Assembly: GCA_947579665.1 (NCBI GenBank)
Contig: CANPUZ010000061.1
Span: 1,426,001-1,490,000, forward strand
Origin: Sympetrum striolatum
Lineage: Eukaryota; Arthropoda; Insecta; Odonata; Libellulidae
Direction of reading: 5' to 3'
Length of the DNA: 64,000 nucleotides
Shown here: positions 26,796-39,955 of the stretch, piece by piece
Numbering within the stretch: position 1 is the first letter of the stretch
How the letters are laid out: the number at the start of each line of letters is the position of its first letter
Program-made: the position numbers and the translations under genes
The notes under the pieces: model-generated
Told to the model about the DNA's origin: nothing
Seen by the model: only the letters and a program-made list of their open reading frames with translations
Databases searched by the model: none

Positions 26796-27719
26796 TAATT
26801 AATCATCTTTGTATTTACTCTTCAGAAATGCTATTGGGACTGCCCTCTAAAATGGAAAAACCAAACAATTGATGGATAGATTCTGCTGTGTGCTATTTTG
26901 TCCAGTGGTGGGATCCAAAGAAGATGAGTATGAATGCAATTCAATATTAATTCTACTCTAATGCCTGTATGTTAGATATAGATGCACCTTAGTTACAATA
27001 GCTGTATTGTTGGTCAGATAATGTTTTAATTAATCATCTTTGTATTTACTCTTCAGAAATGCTGTTGGGACTGCCCTCTAAAATGGAAAAACCAAACAAT
27101 TGATGGATAGATTCTGCTGTGTGCTATTTTGTCCAGTGGTGGGATCCAAAGAAGATGAGTATGAATGCAATTCAATATTAATTCTACTCTAATGCCTGTA
27201 TGTTAGATATAGATGCACCTTAGTTACAATAGCTGTATTGTTGATCACATAATGTTTTAATTAATCATCTTTGTATTTACTCTTCAGAAATGCTGTTGGG
27301 ACTGCCCTCTAAAATGGAAAAACCAAACAATTGATGGATAGATTCTGCTGTGTGCTATTTTGTCCAGTGGTGGGATCCAAAGAAGATGAGTATGAATGCA
27401 ATTCAATATTAATTCTACTCTAATGCCTGTATGTTAGATATAGATGCACCTTAGTTACAATAGCTGTATTGTTGGTCAGATAATGTTTTAATTAATCATC
27501 TTTGTATTTACTCTTCAGAAATGCTGTTGGGACTGCCCTCTAAAATGGAAAAACCAAACAATTGATGGATAGATTCTGCTGTGTGCTATTTTGTCCAGTG
27601 GTGGGATCCAAAGTAGATGAGTATGAATGCAATTCAATATTAATTCTACTCTAATGCCTGTATGTTAGATATAGATGCACCTTGGTTACAATAGCTGTAT
27701 TGTTGGTCAGATAATGTTT
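26796..27719. repeat. HOR-E unit 3 (truncated 4-mer, m117-m120)
   Basis: Marker order: AEa GEa GEa GTg. Five internal monomers of the core are missing, giving 924 bp. The second monomer (m118) ends with a private TTGATCACATA in place of TTGGTCAGATA. Confidence 0.8.
27027..27257. repeat. Monomer m118 with two private bases
   Basis: It ends TTGATCACATAATG at 27241-27254 where neighbours read TTGGTCAGATAATG. The two substitutions (27244 and 27248) were not seen in any other copy, and they create a TGATCA palindrome. They can serve as a landmark for anchoring reads inside the HOR region. Confidence 0.85.
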
Positions 27720-29798
27720 TAATTAATCATCTTTGTATTTACTCTTCAGAAATGCTATTGGGACTGCCCTCTAAAATGGAAAAACCAAACAATTGATGGA
27801 TAGATTCTGCTGTGTGCTATTTTGTCCAGTGGTGGGATCCAAAGAAGATGAGTATGAATGCAATTCAATATTAATTCTACTCTAATGCCTGTATGTTAGA
27901 TATAGATGCACCTTAGTTACAATAGCTGTATTGTTGGTCAGATAATGTTTTAATTAATCATCTTTGTATTTACTCTTCAGAAATGCTGTTGGGACTGCCC
28001 TCTAAAATGGAAAAACCAAACAATTGATGGATAGATTCTGCTGTGTGCTATTTTGTCCAGTGGTGGGATCCAAAGAAGATGAGTATGAATGCAATTCAAT
28101 ATTAATTCTACTCTAATGCCTGTATGTTAGATATAGATGCACCTTAGTTACAATAGCTGTATTGTTGGTCAGATAATGTTTTAATTAATCATCTTTGTAT
28201 TTACTCTTCAGAAATGCTGTTGGGACTGCCCTCTAAAATGGAAAAACCAAACAATTGATGGATAGATTCTGCTGTGTGCTATTTTGTCCAGTGGTGGGAT
28301 CCAAAGAAGATGAGTATGAATGCAATTCAATATTAATTCTACTCTAATGCCTGTATGTTAGATATAGATGCACCTTAGTTACAATAGCTGTATTGTTGGT
28401 CAGATAATGTTTTAATTAATCATCTTTGTATTTACTCTTCAGAAATGCTATTGGGACTGCCCTCTAAAATGGAAAAACCAAACAATTGATGGATAGATTC
28501 TGCTGTGTGCTATTTTGTCCAGTGGTGGGATCCAAAGAAGATGAGTATGAATGCAATTCAATATTAATTCTACTCTAATGCCTGTATGTTAGATATAGAT
28601 GCACCTTAGTTACAATAGCTGTATTGTTGGTCAGATAATGTTTTAATTAATCATCTTTGTATTTACTCTTCAGAAATGCTATTGGGACTGCCCTCTAAAA
28701 TGGAAAAACCAAACAATTGATGGATAGATTCTGCTGTGTGCTATTTTGTCCAGTGGTGGGATCCAAAGTAGATGAGTATGAATGCAATTCAATATTAATT
28801 CTACTCTAATGCCTGTATGTTAGATATAGATGCACCTTAGTTACAATAGCTGTATTGTTGGTCAGATAATGTTTTAATTAATCATCTTTGTATTTACTCT
28901 TCAGAAATGCTATTGGGACTGCCCTCTAAAATGGAAAAACCAAACAATTGATGGATAGATTCTGCTGTGTGCTATTTTGTCCAGTGGTGGGATCCAAAGA
29001 AGATGAGTATGAATGCAATTCAATATTAATTCTACTCTAATGCCTGTATGTTAGATATAGATGCACCTTAGTTACAATAGCTGTATTGTTGGTCAGATAA
29101 TGTTTTAATTAATCATCTTTGTATTTACTCTTCAGAAATGCTGTTGGGACTGCCCTCTAAAATGGAAAAACCAAACAATTGATGGATAGATTCTGCTGTG
29201 TGCTATTTTGTCCAGTGGTGGGATCCAAAGAAGATGAGTATGAATGCAATTCAATATTAATTCTACTCTAATGCCTGTATGTTAGATATAGATGCACCTT
29301 GGTTACAATAGCTGTATTGTTGGTCAGATAATGTTTTAATTAATCATCTTTGTATTTACTCTTCAGAAATGCTGTTGGGACTGCCCTCTAAAATGGAAAA
29401 ACCAAACAATTGATGGATAGATTCTGCTGTGTGCTATTTTGTCCAGTGGTGGGATCCAAAGAAGATGAGTATGAATGCAATTCAATATTAATTCTACTCT
29501 AATGCCTGTATGTTAGATATAGATGCACCTTAGTTACAATAGCTGTATTGTTGGTCAGATAATGTTTTAATTAATCATCTTTGTATTTACTCTTCAGAAA
29601 TGCTGTTGGGACTGCCCTCTAAAATGGAAAAACCAAACAATTGATGGATAGATTCTGCTGTGTGCTATTTTGTCCAGTGGTGGGATCCAAAGTAGATGAG
29701 TATGAATGCAATTCAATATTAATTCTACTCTAATGCCTGTATGTTAGATATAGATGCACCTTGGTTACAATAGCTGTATTGTTGGTCAGATAATGTTT
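27720..29798. repeat. HOR-E unit 4 (9-mer, m121-m129)
   Basis: Marker order is identical to unit 1: AEa GEa GEa AEa ATa AEa GEg GEa GTg. Length is 2,079 bp. Confidence 0.8.
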
Positions 29799-32339
29799 TA
29801 ATTAATCATCTTTGTATTTACTCTTCAGAAATGCTATTGGGACTGCCCTCTAAAATGGAAAAACCAAACAATTGATGGATAGATTCTGCTGTGTGCTATT
29901 TTGTCCAGTGGTGGGATCCAAAGAAGATGAGTATGAATGCAATTCAATATTAATTCTACTCTAATGCCTGTATGTTAGATATAGATGCACCTTAGTTACA
30001 ATAGCTGTATTGTTGGTCAGATAATGTTTTAATTAATCATCTTTGTATTTACTCTTCAGAAATGCTGTTGGGACTGCCCTCTAAAATGGAAAAACCAAAC
30101 AATTGATGGATAGATTCTGCTGTGTGCTATTTTGTCCAGTGGTGGGATCCAAAGAAGATGAGTATGAATGCAATTCAATATTAATTCTACTCTAATGCCT
30201 GTATGTTAGATATAGATGCACCTTAGTTACAATAGCTGTATTGTTGGTCAGATAATGTTTTAATTAATCATCTTTGTATTTACTCTTCAGAAATGCTGTT
30301 GGGACTGCCCTCTAAAATGGAAAAACCAAACAATTGATGGATAGATTCTGCTGTGTGCTATTTTGTCCAGTGGTGGGATCCAAAGAAGATGAGTATGAAT
30401 GCAATTCAATATTAATTCTACTCTAATGCCTGTATGTTAGATATAGATGCACCTTAGTTACAATAGCTGTATTGTTGGTCAGATAATGTTTTAATTAATC
30501 ATCTTTGTATTTACTCTTCAGAAATGCTATTGGGACTGCCCTCTAAAATGGAAAAACCAAACAATTGATGGATAGATTCTGCTGTGTGCTATTTTGTCCA
30601 GTGGTGGGATCCAAAGAAGATGAGTATGAATGCAATTCAATATTAATTCTACTCTAATGCCTGTATGTTAGATATAGATGCACCTTAGTTACAATAGCTG
30701 TATTGTTGGTCAGATAATGTTTTAATTAATCATCTTTGTATTTACTCTTCAGAAATGCTATTGGGACTGCCCTCTAAAATGGAAAAACCAAACAATTGAT
30801 GGATAGATTCTGCTGTGTGCTATTTTGTCCAGTGGTGGGATCCAAAGTAGATGAGTATGAATGCAATTCAATATTAATTCTACTCTAATGCCTGTATGTT
30901 AGATATAGATGCACCTTAGTTACAATAGCTGTATTGTTGGTCAGATAATGTTTTAATTAATCATCTTTGTATTTACTCTTCAGAAATGCTATTGGGACTG
31001 CCCTCTAAAATGGAAAAACCAAACAATTGATGGATAGATTCTGCTGTGTGCTATTTTGTCCAGTGGTGGGATCCAAAGAAGATGAGTATGAATGCAATTC
31101 AATATTAATTCTACTCTAATGCCTGTATGTTAGATATAGATGCACCTTAGTTACAATAGCTGTATTGTTGGTCAGATAATGTTTTAATTAATCATCTTTG
31201 TATTTACTCTTCAGAAATGCTATTGGGACTGCCCTCTAAAATGGAAAAACCAAACAATTGATGGATAGATTCTGCTGTGTGCTATTTTGTCCAGTGGTGG
31301 GATCCAAAGTAGATGAGTATGAATGCAATTCAATATTAATTCTACTCTAATGCCTGTATGTTAGATATAGATGCACCTTAGTTACAATAGCTGTATTGTT
31401 GGTCAGATAATGTTTTAATTAATCATCTTTGTATTTACTCTTCAGAAATGCTATTGGGACTGCCCTCTAAAATGGAAAAACCAAACAATTGATGGATAGA
31501 TTCTGCTGTGTGCTATTTTGTCCAGTGGTGGGATCCAAAGAAGATGAGTATGAATGCAATTCAATATTAATTCTACTCTAATGCCTGTATGTTAGATATA
31601 GATGCACCTTAGTTACAATAGCTGTATTGTTGGTCAGATAATGTTTTAATTAATCATCTTTGTATTTACTCTTCAGAAATGCTGTTGGGACTGCCCTCTA
31701 AAATGGAAAAACCAAACAATTGATGGATAGATTCTGCTGTGTGCTATTTTGTCCAGTGGTGGGATCCAAAGAAGATGAGTATGAATGCAATTCAATATTA
31801 ATTCTACTCTAATGCCTGTATGTTAGATATAGATGCACCTTGGTTACAATAGCTGTATTGTTGGTCAGATAATGTTTTAATTAATCATCTTTGTATTTAC
31901 TCTTCAGAAATGCTGTTGGGACTGCCCTCTAAAATGGAAAAACCAAACAATTGATGGATAGATTCTGCTGTGTGCTATTTTGTCCAGTGGTGGGATCCAA
32001 AGAAGATGAGTATGAATGCAATTCAATATTAATTCTACTCTAATGCCTGTATGTTAGATATAGATGCACCTTAGTTACAATAGCTGTATTGTTGGTCAGA
32101 TAATGTTTTAATTAATCATCTTTGTATTTACTCTTCAGAAATGCTGTTGGGACTGCCCTCTAAAATGGAAAAACCAAACAATTGATGGATAGATTCTGCT
32201 GTGTGCTATTTTGTCCAGTGGTGGGATCCAAAGTAGATGAGTATGAATGCAATTCAATATTAATTCTACTCTAATGCCTGTATGTTAGATATAGATGCAC
32301 CTTGGTTACAATAGCTGTATTGTTGGTCAGATAATGTTT
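29799..32339. repeat. HOR-E unit 5 (11-mer, m130-m140)
   Basis: Marker order: AEa GEa GEa AEa ATa AEa ATa AEa GEg GEa GTg. This is the core with one additional ATa-AEa pair, 2,541 bp. With unit 4 it forms a 4,620-bp stretch whose start is resumed by unit 6. Confidence 0.8.
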
Positions 32340-34418
32340 TAATTAATCATCTTTGTATTTACTCTTCAGAAATGCTATTGGGACTGCCCTCTAAAATGGA
32401 AAAACCAAACAATTGATGGATAGATTCTGCTGTGTGCTATTTTGTCCAGTGGTGGGATCCAAAGAAGATGAGTATGAATGCAATTCAATATTAATTCTAC
32501 TCTAATGCCTGTATGTTAGATATAGATGCACCTTAGTTACAATAGCTGTATTGTTGGTCAGATAATGTTTTAATTAATCATCTTTGTATTTACTCTTCAG
32601 AAATGCTGTTGGGACTGCCCTCTAAAATGGAAAAACCAAACAATTGATGGATAGATTCTGCTGTGTGCTATTTTGTCCAGTGGTGGGATCCAAAGAAGAT
32701 GAGTATGAATGCAATTCAATATTAATTCTACTCTAATGCCTGTATGTTAGATATAGATGCACCTTAGTTACAATAGCTGTATTGTTGGTCAGATAATGTT
32801 TTAATTAATCATCTTTGTATTTACTCTTCAGAAATGCTGTTGGGACTGCCCTCTAAAATGGAAAAACCAAACAATTGATGGATAGATTCTGCTGTGTGCT
32901 ATTTTGTCCAGTGGTGGGATCCAAAGAAGATGAGTATGAATGCAATTCAATATTAATTCTACTCTAATGCCTGTATGTTAGATATAGATGCACCTTAGTT
33001 ACAATAGCTGTATTGTTGGTCAGATAATGTTTTAATTAATCATCTTTGTATTTACTCTTCAGAAATGCTATTGGGACTGCCCTCTAAAATGGAAAAACCA
33101 AACAATTGATGGATAGATTCTGCTGTGTGCTATTTTGTCCAGTGGTGGGATCCAAAGAAGATGAGTATGAATGCAATTCAATATTAATTCTACTCTAATG
33201 CCTGTATGTTAGATATAGATGCACCTTAGTTACAATAGCTGTATTGTTGGTCAGATAATGTTTTAATTAATCATCTTTGTATTTACTCTTCAGAAATGCT
33301 ATTGGGACTGCCCTCTAAAATGGAAAAACCAAACAATTGATGGATAGATTCTGCTGTGTGCTATTTTGTCCAGTGGTGGGATCCAAAGTAGATGAGTATG
33401 AATGCAATTCAATATTAATTCTACTCTAATGCCTGTATGTTAGATATAGATGCACCTTAGTTACAATAGCTGTATTGTTGGTCAGATAATGTTTTAATTA
33501 ATCATCTTTGTATTTACTCTTCAGAAATGCTATTGGGACTGCCCTCTAAAATGGAAAAACCAAACAATTGATGGATAGATTCTGCTGTGTGCTATTTTGT
33601 CCAGTGGTGGGATCCAAAGAAGATGAGTATGAATGCAATTCAATATTAATTCTACTCTAATGCCTGTATGTTAGATATAGATGCACCTTAGTTACAATAG
33701 CTGTATTGTTGGTCAGATAATGTTTTAATTAATCATCTTTGTATTTACTCTTCAGAAATGCTGTTGGGACTGCCCTCTAAAATGGAAAAACCAAACAATT
33801 GATGGATAGATTCTGCTGTGTGCTATTTTGTCCAGTGGTGGGATCCAAAGAAGATGAGTATGAATGCAATTCAATATTAATTCTACTCTAATGCCTGTAT
33901 GTTAGATATAGATGCACCTTGGTTACAATAGCTGTATTGTTGGTCAGATAATGTTTTAATTAATCATCTTTGTATTTACTCTTCAGAAATGCTGTTGGGA
34001 CTGCCCTCTAAAATGGAAAAACCAAACAATTGATGGATAGATTCTGCTGTGTGCTATTTTGTCCAGTGGTGGGATCCAAAGAAGATGAGTATGAATGCAA
34101 TTCAATATTAATTCTACTCTAATGCCTGTATGTTAGATATAGATGCACCTTAGTTACAATAGCTGTATTGTTGGTCAGATAATGTTTTAATTAATCATCT
34201 TTGTATTTACTCTTCAGAAATGCTGTTGGGACTGCCCTCTAAAATGGAAAAACCAAACAATTGATGGATAGATTCTGCTGTGTGCTATTTTGTCCAGTGG
34301 TGGGATCCAAAGTAGATGAGTATGAATGCAATTCAATATTAATTCTACTCTAATGCCTGTATGTTAGATATAGATGCACCTTAGTTACAATAGCTGTATT
34401 GTTGGTCAGATAATGTTT
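32340..34418. repeat. HOR-E unit 6 (9-mer, m141-m149)
   Basis: Marker order follows the core, except that the closing monomer m149 is GTa in place of GTg. The following monomer, m150, is already of another subtype, so this is the last unit and its edge may have been converted. Confidence 0.75.
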
Positions 34419-36035
34419 TAATTAATCATCTTTGTATTTACTCTTCAGAAATGCTATTGGGACTGCCCTCTAAAATGGAAAAACCAAACAATTGATGGAT
34501 AGATTCTGCTGTGTGCTATTTTGTACAGTGGTGGGATCCAATGTAGATGAGTATGAATGCAATTCAATATTAATTCTACTCTAATGCCTGTATGTTAGAT
34601 ATAGATGCACCTTAGTTACAATAGCTGTATTGTTGGTCAGATAATGTTTTAATTAATCATCTTTGTATTTACTCTTCAGAAATGCTATTGGGACTGCCCT
34701 CTAAAATGGAAAAACCAAACAATTGATGGATAGATTCTGCTGTGTGCTATTTTTTACAGTGGTGGGATCCAATGTAGATGAGTATGAATGCAATTCAATA
34801 TTAATTCTACTCTAATGCCTGTATGTTAGATATAGATGCACCTTAGTTACAATAGCTGTATTGTTGGTCAGATAATGTTTTAATTAATCATCTTTGTATT
34901 TACTTTTCAGAAATGCTATTGGGACTGCCCTCTAAAATGGAAAAACCAAACAATTGATGGAGAGATTCTGCTGTGTGCTATTTTGTACAGTGGTGGGATC
35001 CAAAGAAGATGAGTATGAATGCAATTCAATATTAATTCTACTCTAATGCCTGTATGTTAGATATAGATGCACCTTGGTTACAATAGCTGTATTGTTGGTC
35101 AGATAATGTTTTAATTAATCATCTTTGTATTTACTCTTCAGAAATGCTGTTGGGACTGCCCTCTAAAATGGAAAAACCAAACAATTGATGGATAGATTCT
35201 GCTGTGTGCTATTTTGTCCAGTGGTGGGATCCAAAGTAGATGAGTATGAATGCAATTCAATATTAATTCTACTCTAATGCCTGTATGTTAGATATAGATG
35301 CACCTTGGTTACAATAGCTGTATTGTTGGTCAGATAATGTTTTAATTAATCATCTTTTTATTTACTCTTCAGAAATGCTATTGGGACTGCCCTCTAAAAT
35401 GGAAAAACCAAACAATTGATGGATAGATTCTGCTGTGTGCTATTTTGTCCAGTGGTGGGATCCAAAGAAGATGAGTATGAATGCAATTCAATATTAATTC
35501 TACTCTAATGCCTGTATGTTAGATATAGATGCACCTTAGTTACAATAGCTGTATTGTTGGTCAGATAATGTTTTAATTAATCATCTTTGTATTTACTCTT
35601 CAGAAATGCTATTGGGACTGCCCTCTAAAATGGAAAAACCAAACAATTGATGGATAGATGCTGCAGTGTGCTATTTTGTCCAGTGGTGGGATCCAAAGAA
35701 GATGAGTATGAATGCAATTCAATATTAATTCTACTCTAATGCCTGTATGTTAGATATAGATGCACCTTGGTTACAATAGCTGTATTGTTGGTCAGATAAT
35801 GTTTTAATTAATCATCTTTGTATTTACTCTTCAGAAATGCTATTGGGACTGCCCTCTAAAATGGAAAAACCAAACAATTGATGGATAGATTCTGCTGTGT
35901 GCTATTTTGTACAGTGGTGGGATCCAATGTAGATGAGTATGAATGCAATTCAATATTAATTCTACTCTAATGCCTGTATGTTAGATATAGATGCACCTTG
36001 GTTACAATAGCTGTATTGTTGGTCAGATAATGTTT

Positions 36036-38110
36036 TAATTAATCATCTTTGTATTTACTCTTCAGAAATGCTATTGGGACTGCCCTCTAAAATGGAAAAA
36101 CCAAACAATTGATGGATAGATTCTGCTGTGTGCTATTTTGTACAGTGGTGGGATCCAATGTAGATGAGTATGAATGCAATTCAATATTAATTCTACTCTA
36201 ATGCCTGTATGTTAGATATAGATGCACCTTAGTTACAATAGCTGTATTGTTGGTCAGATAATGTTTTAATTAATCATCTTTGTATTTACTCTTCAGAAAT
36301 GCTGTTGGGACTGCCCTCTAAAATGGAAAAACCAAACAATTGATGTAGAGATGCTGTACTGATTTATTTTGTCCAGTGGTGGGATCCAAAGTGGATGAGT
36401 ATGAATGCAATTCAATATTAATTCTACTCTAATGCCAGTATTTTAGATTTAGATGCACCTTGGTTACAATAGCTGTATTGTTGGTCAGATAATGTTTTAT
36501 TAATCATCTTTGTATTTACTCTTCAGAAATGCTGTTGGGACTGCCCTCTAAAATGGAAAAACCAAACAATTGATGGATAGGTGCTGTACTGATTTATTTT
36601 GTCCAGTGGTGGGATCCAAAGTGGATGAGTATGAATGCAATTCAATATTAATTCTACTCTAATGCCAGTATTTTAGATTTAGATGCACCTTGGTTACAAT
36701 AGCTGTATTGTTGGTCAGATAATGTTTTATTAATCATCTTTGTATTTACTCTTCAGAAATGCTGTTGGGACTGCCCTCTAAAATGGAAAAACCAAACAAT
36801 TGATGGATAGGTGCTGTACTGATTTATTTTGTCCAGTGGTGGGATCCAAAGTGGATGAGTATGAATGCAATTCAATATTAATTCTACTCTAATGCCTGTA
36901 TGTTAGATATAGATGCACCTTAGTTACAATAGCTGTATTGTTGGTCAGATAATGTTTTATTAATCATCTTTGTATTTACTCTTCAGAAATGCTATTGGGA
37001 CTGCCCTCTAAAATGGAAAAACCAAACAATTGATGGATAGATGCTGCAGTGTGCTATTTTGTCCAGTGGTGGGATCCAAAGTGGATGAGTATGAATGCAA
37101 TTCAATATTAATTCTACTCTAATGCCTGTATGTTAGATATAGATGCACCTTGGTTACAATAGCTGTATTGTTGGTCAGATAATGTTTTAATTAATCATCT
37201 TTGTATTTACTCTTCAGAAATGCTATTGGGACTGCCCTCTAAAATGGAAAAACCAAACAATTGATGGATAGATTCTGCTGTGTGCTATTTTGTACAGTGG
37301 TGGGATCCAATGTAGATGAGTATGAATGCAATTCAATATTAATTCTACTCTAATGCCAGTATTTTAGATTTAGATGCACCTTGGTTACAATAGCTGTATT
37401 GTTGGTCAGATAATGTTTTAATTAATCATCTTTGTATTTACTCTTCAGAAATGCTGTTGGGACTGCCCTCTAAAATGGAAAAACCAAACAATTGATGGAT
37501 AGGTGCTGTACTGATTTATTTTGTCCAGTGGTGGGATCCAAAGTGGATGAGTATGAATGCAATTCAATATTAATTCTACTCTAATGCCTGTATGTTAGAT
37601 ATAGATGCACCTTGGTTACAATAGCTGTATTGTTGGTCAGATAATGTTTTAATTAATCATCTTTGTATTTACTCTTCAGAAATGCTATTGGGACTGCCCT
37701 CTAAAATGGAAAAACCAAACAATTGATGGATAGATTCTGCTGTGTGCTATTTTGTACAGTGGTGGGATCCAATGTAGATGAGTATGAATGCAATTCAATA
37801 TTAATTCTACTCTAATGCCAGTATTTTAGATTTAGATGCACCTTGGTTACAATAGCTGTATTGTTGGTCAGATAATGTTTTATTAATCATCTTTGTATTT
37901 ACTCTTCAGAAATGCTGTTGGGACTGCCCTCTAAAATGGAAAAACCAAACAATTGATGGATAGGTGCTGTACTGATTTATTTTGTCCAGTGGTGGGATCC
38001 AAAGTGGATGAGTATGAATGCAATTCAATATTAATTCTACTCTAATGCCTGTATGTTAGATATAGATGCACCTTGGTTACAATAGCTGTATTGTTGGTCA
38101 GATAATGTTT
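36036..38110. repeat. HOR-F unit 1 (9-mer, m157-m165, 2,075 bp)
   Basis: It opens with the anchor: m157 (A38, A107, CAATGTAGAT), m158 (GTAGAGATGCTGTACTGA cassette) and m159 (230 bp, ATAGGTGCTGTACTGA). Next come m160, the hybrid m161, and two heterodimers. It contains 230-bp copies at 36498, 36728, 36958 and 37881. Confidence 0.75.
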
Positions 38111-39493
38111 TAATTAATCATCTTTGTATTTACTCTTCAGAAATGCTATTGGGACTGCCCTCTAAAATGGAAAAACCAAACAATTGATGGATAGATTCTG
38201 CTGTGTGCTATTTTGTACAGTGGTGGGATCCAATGTAGATGAGTATGAATGCAATTCAATATTAATTCTACTCTAATGCCTGTATGTTAGATATAGATGC
38301 ACCTTAGTTACAATAGCTGTATTGTTGGTCAGATAATGTTTTAATTAATCATCTTTGTATTTACTCTTCAGAAATGCTGTTGGGACTGCCCTCTAAAATG
38401 GAAAAACCAAACAATTGATGTAGAGATGCTGTACTGATTTATTTTGTCCAGTGGTGGGATCCAAAGTGGATGAGTATGAATGCAATTCAATATTAATTCT
38501 ACTCTAATGCCAGTATTTTAGATTTAGATGCACCTTGGTTACAATAGCTGTATTGTTGGTCAGATAATGTTTTATTAATCATCTTTGTATTTACTCTTCA
38601 GAAATGCTGTTGGGACTGCCCTCTAAAATGGAAAAACCAAACAATTGATGGATAGGTGCTGTACTGATTTATTTTGTCCAGTGGTGGGATCCAAAGTGGA
38701 TGAGTATGAATGCAATTCAATATTAATTCTACTCTAATGCCAGTATTTTAGATTTAGATGCACCTTGGTTACAATAGCTGTATTGTTGGTCAGATAATGT
38801 TTTATTAATCATCTTTGTATTTACTCTTCAGAAATGCTGTTGGGACTGCCCTCTAAAATGGAAAAACCAAACAATTGATGGATAGGTGCTGTACTGATTT
38901 ATTTTGTCCAGTGGTGGGATCCAAAGTGGATGAGTATGAATGCAATTCAATATTAATTCTACTCTAATGCCTGTATGTTAGATATAGATGCACCTTAGTT
39001 ACAATAGCTGTATTGTTGGTCAGATAATGTTTTATTAATCATCTTTGTATTTACTCTTCAGAAATGCTATTGGGACTGCCCTCTAAAATGGAAAAACCAA
39101 ACAATTGATGGATAGATGCTGCAGTGTGCTATTTTGTACAGTGGTGGGATCCAATGTAGATGAGTATGAATGCAATTCAATATTAATTCTACTCTAATGC
39201 CTGTATGTTAGATATAGATGCACCTTGGTTACAATAGCTGTATTGTTGGTCAGATAATGTTTTAATTAATCATCTTTGTATTTACTCTTCAGAAATGCTA
39301 TTGGGACTGCCCTCTAAAATGGAAAAACCAAACAATTGATGGATAGATTCTGCTGTGTGCTATTTTGTACAGTGGTGGGATCCAATGTAGATGAGTATGA
39401 ATGCAATTCAATATTAATTCTACTCTAATGCCTGTATGTTAGATATAGATGCACCTTGGTTACAATAGCTGTATTGTTGGTCAGATAATGTTT
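38111..39493. repeat. HOR-F unit 2 (6-mer, m166-m171, 1,383 bp)
   Basis: It repeats the anchor and the fourth monomer of unit 1 (m166-m169 match m157-m160 by eye). The hybrid m170 follows, resembling m161 but with A107 and CAATGTAGAT. Only one further copy (m171) precedes the next anchor at 39494. Confidence 0.75.
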
Positions 39494-39955
39494 TAATTAA
39501 TCATCTTTGTATTTACTCTTCAGAAATGCTATTGGGACTGCCCTCTAAAATGGAAAAACCAAACAATTGATGGATAGATTCTGCTGTGTGCTATTTTGTA
39601 CAGTGGTGGGATCCAATGTAGATGAGTATGAATGCAATTCAATATTAATTCTACTCTAATGCCTGTATGTTAGATATAGATGCACCTTAGTTACAATAGC
39701 TGTATTGTTGGTCAGATAATGTTTTAATTAATCATCTTTGTATTTACTCTTCAGAAATGCTGTTGGGACTGCCCTCTAAAATGGAAAAACCAAACAATTG
39801 ATGTAGAGATGCTGTACTGATTTATTTTGTCCAGTGGTGGGATCCAAAGTGGATGAGTATGAATGCAATTCAATATTAATTCTACTCTAATGCCAGTATT
39901 TTAGATTTAGATGCACCTTGGTTACAATAGCTGTATTGTTGGTCAGATAATGTTT

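Larger units (their letters stand above)
22407..34418. repeat. Block E: higher-order repeat region, m98-m149 (52 monomers)
   Basis: The three marker sites (38, 126 and 196) cycle in a regular order. The core order is AEa GEa GEa AEa ATa AEa GEg GEa GTg, nine monomers or 2,079 bp. Six units tile the block without gaps, of 9, 10, 4, 9, 11 and 9 monomers. The 10- and 11-mer units have an extra ATa-AEa pair; the 10-mer also lacks the GEa before GTg; the 4-mer lacks the middle. Gain and loss of whole monomers within units is what out-of-register unequal crossover produces in HOR arrays such as primate alpha satellite. Confidence 0.85.
34419..39955. repeat. Block F: mosaic of two cassette types, m150-m173
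   Basis: Copies with the ATAGATTCTGCTGTGTGCTA cassette, A107 (TGTACAG) and CAATGTAGAT alternate with copies carrying ATAGGTGCTGTACTGATTTA, many of them 230 bp. m162-m163 and m164-m165 form a heterodimer of the two types. m155, m161 and m170 have a third cassette, ATAGATGCTGCAGTGTGCTA. m151 has TTTTTTACAG, m152 CTTTTCAG, and m154 CATCTTTTTATT. The trio m157-m159 recurs as m166-m168 and m172-m174, defining units of nine and six monomers. Confidence 0.8.
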
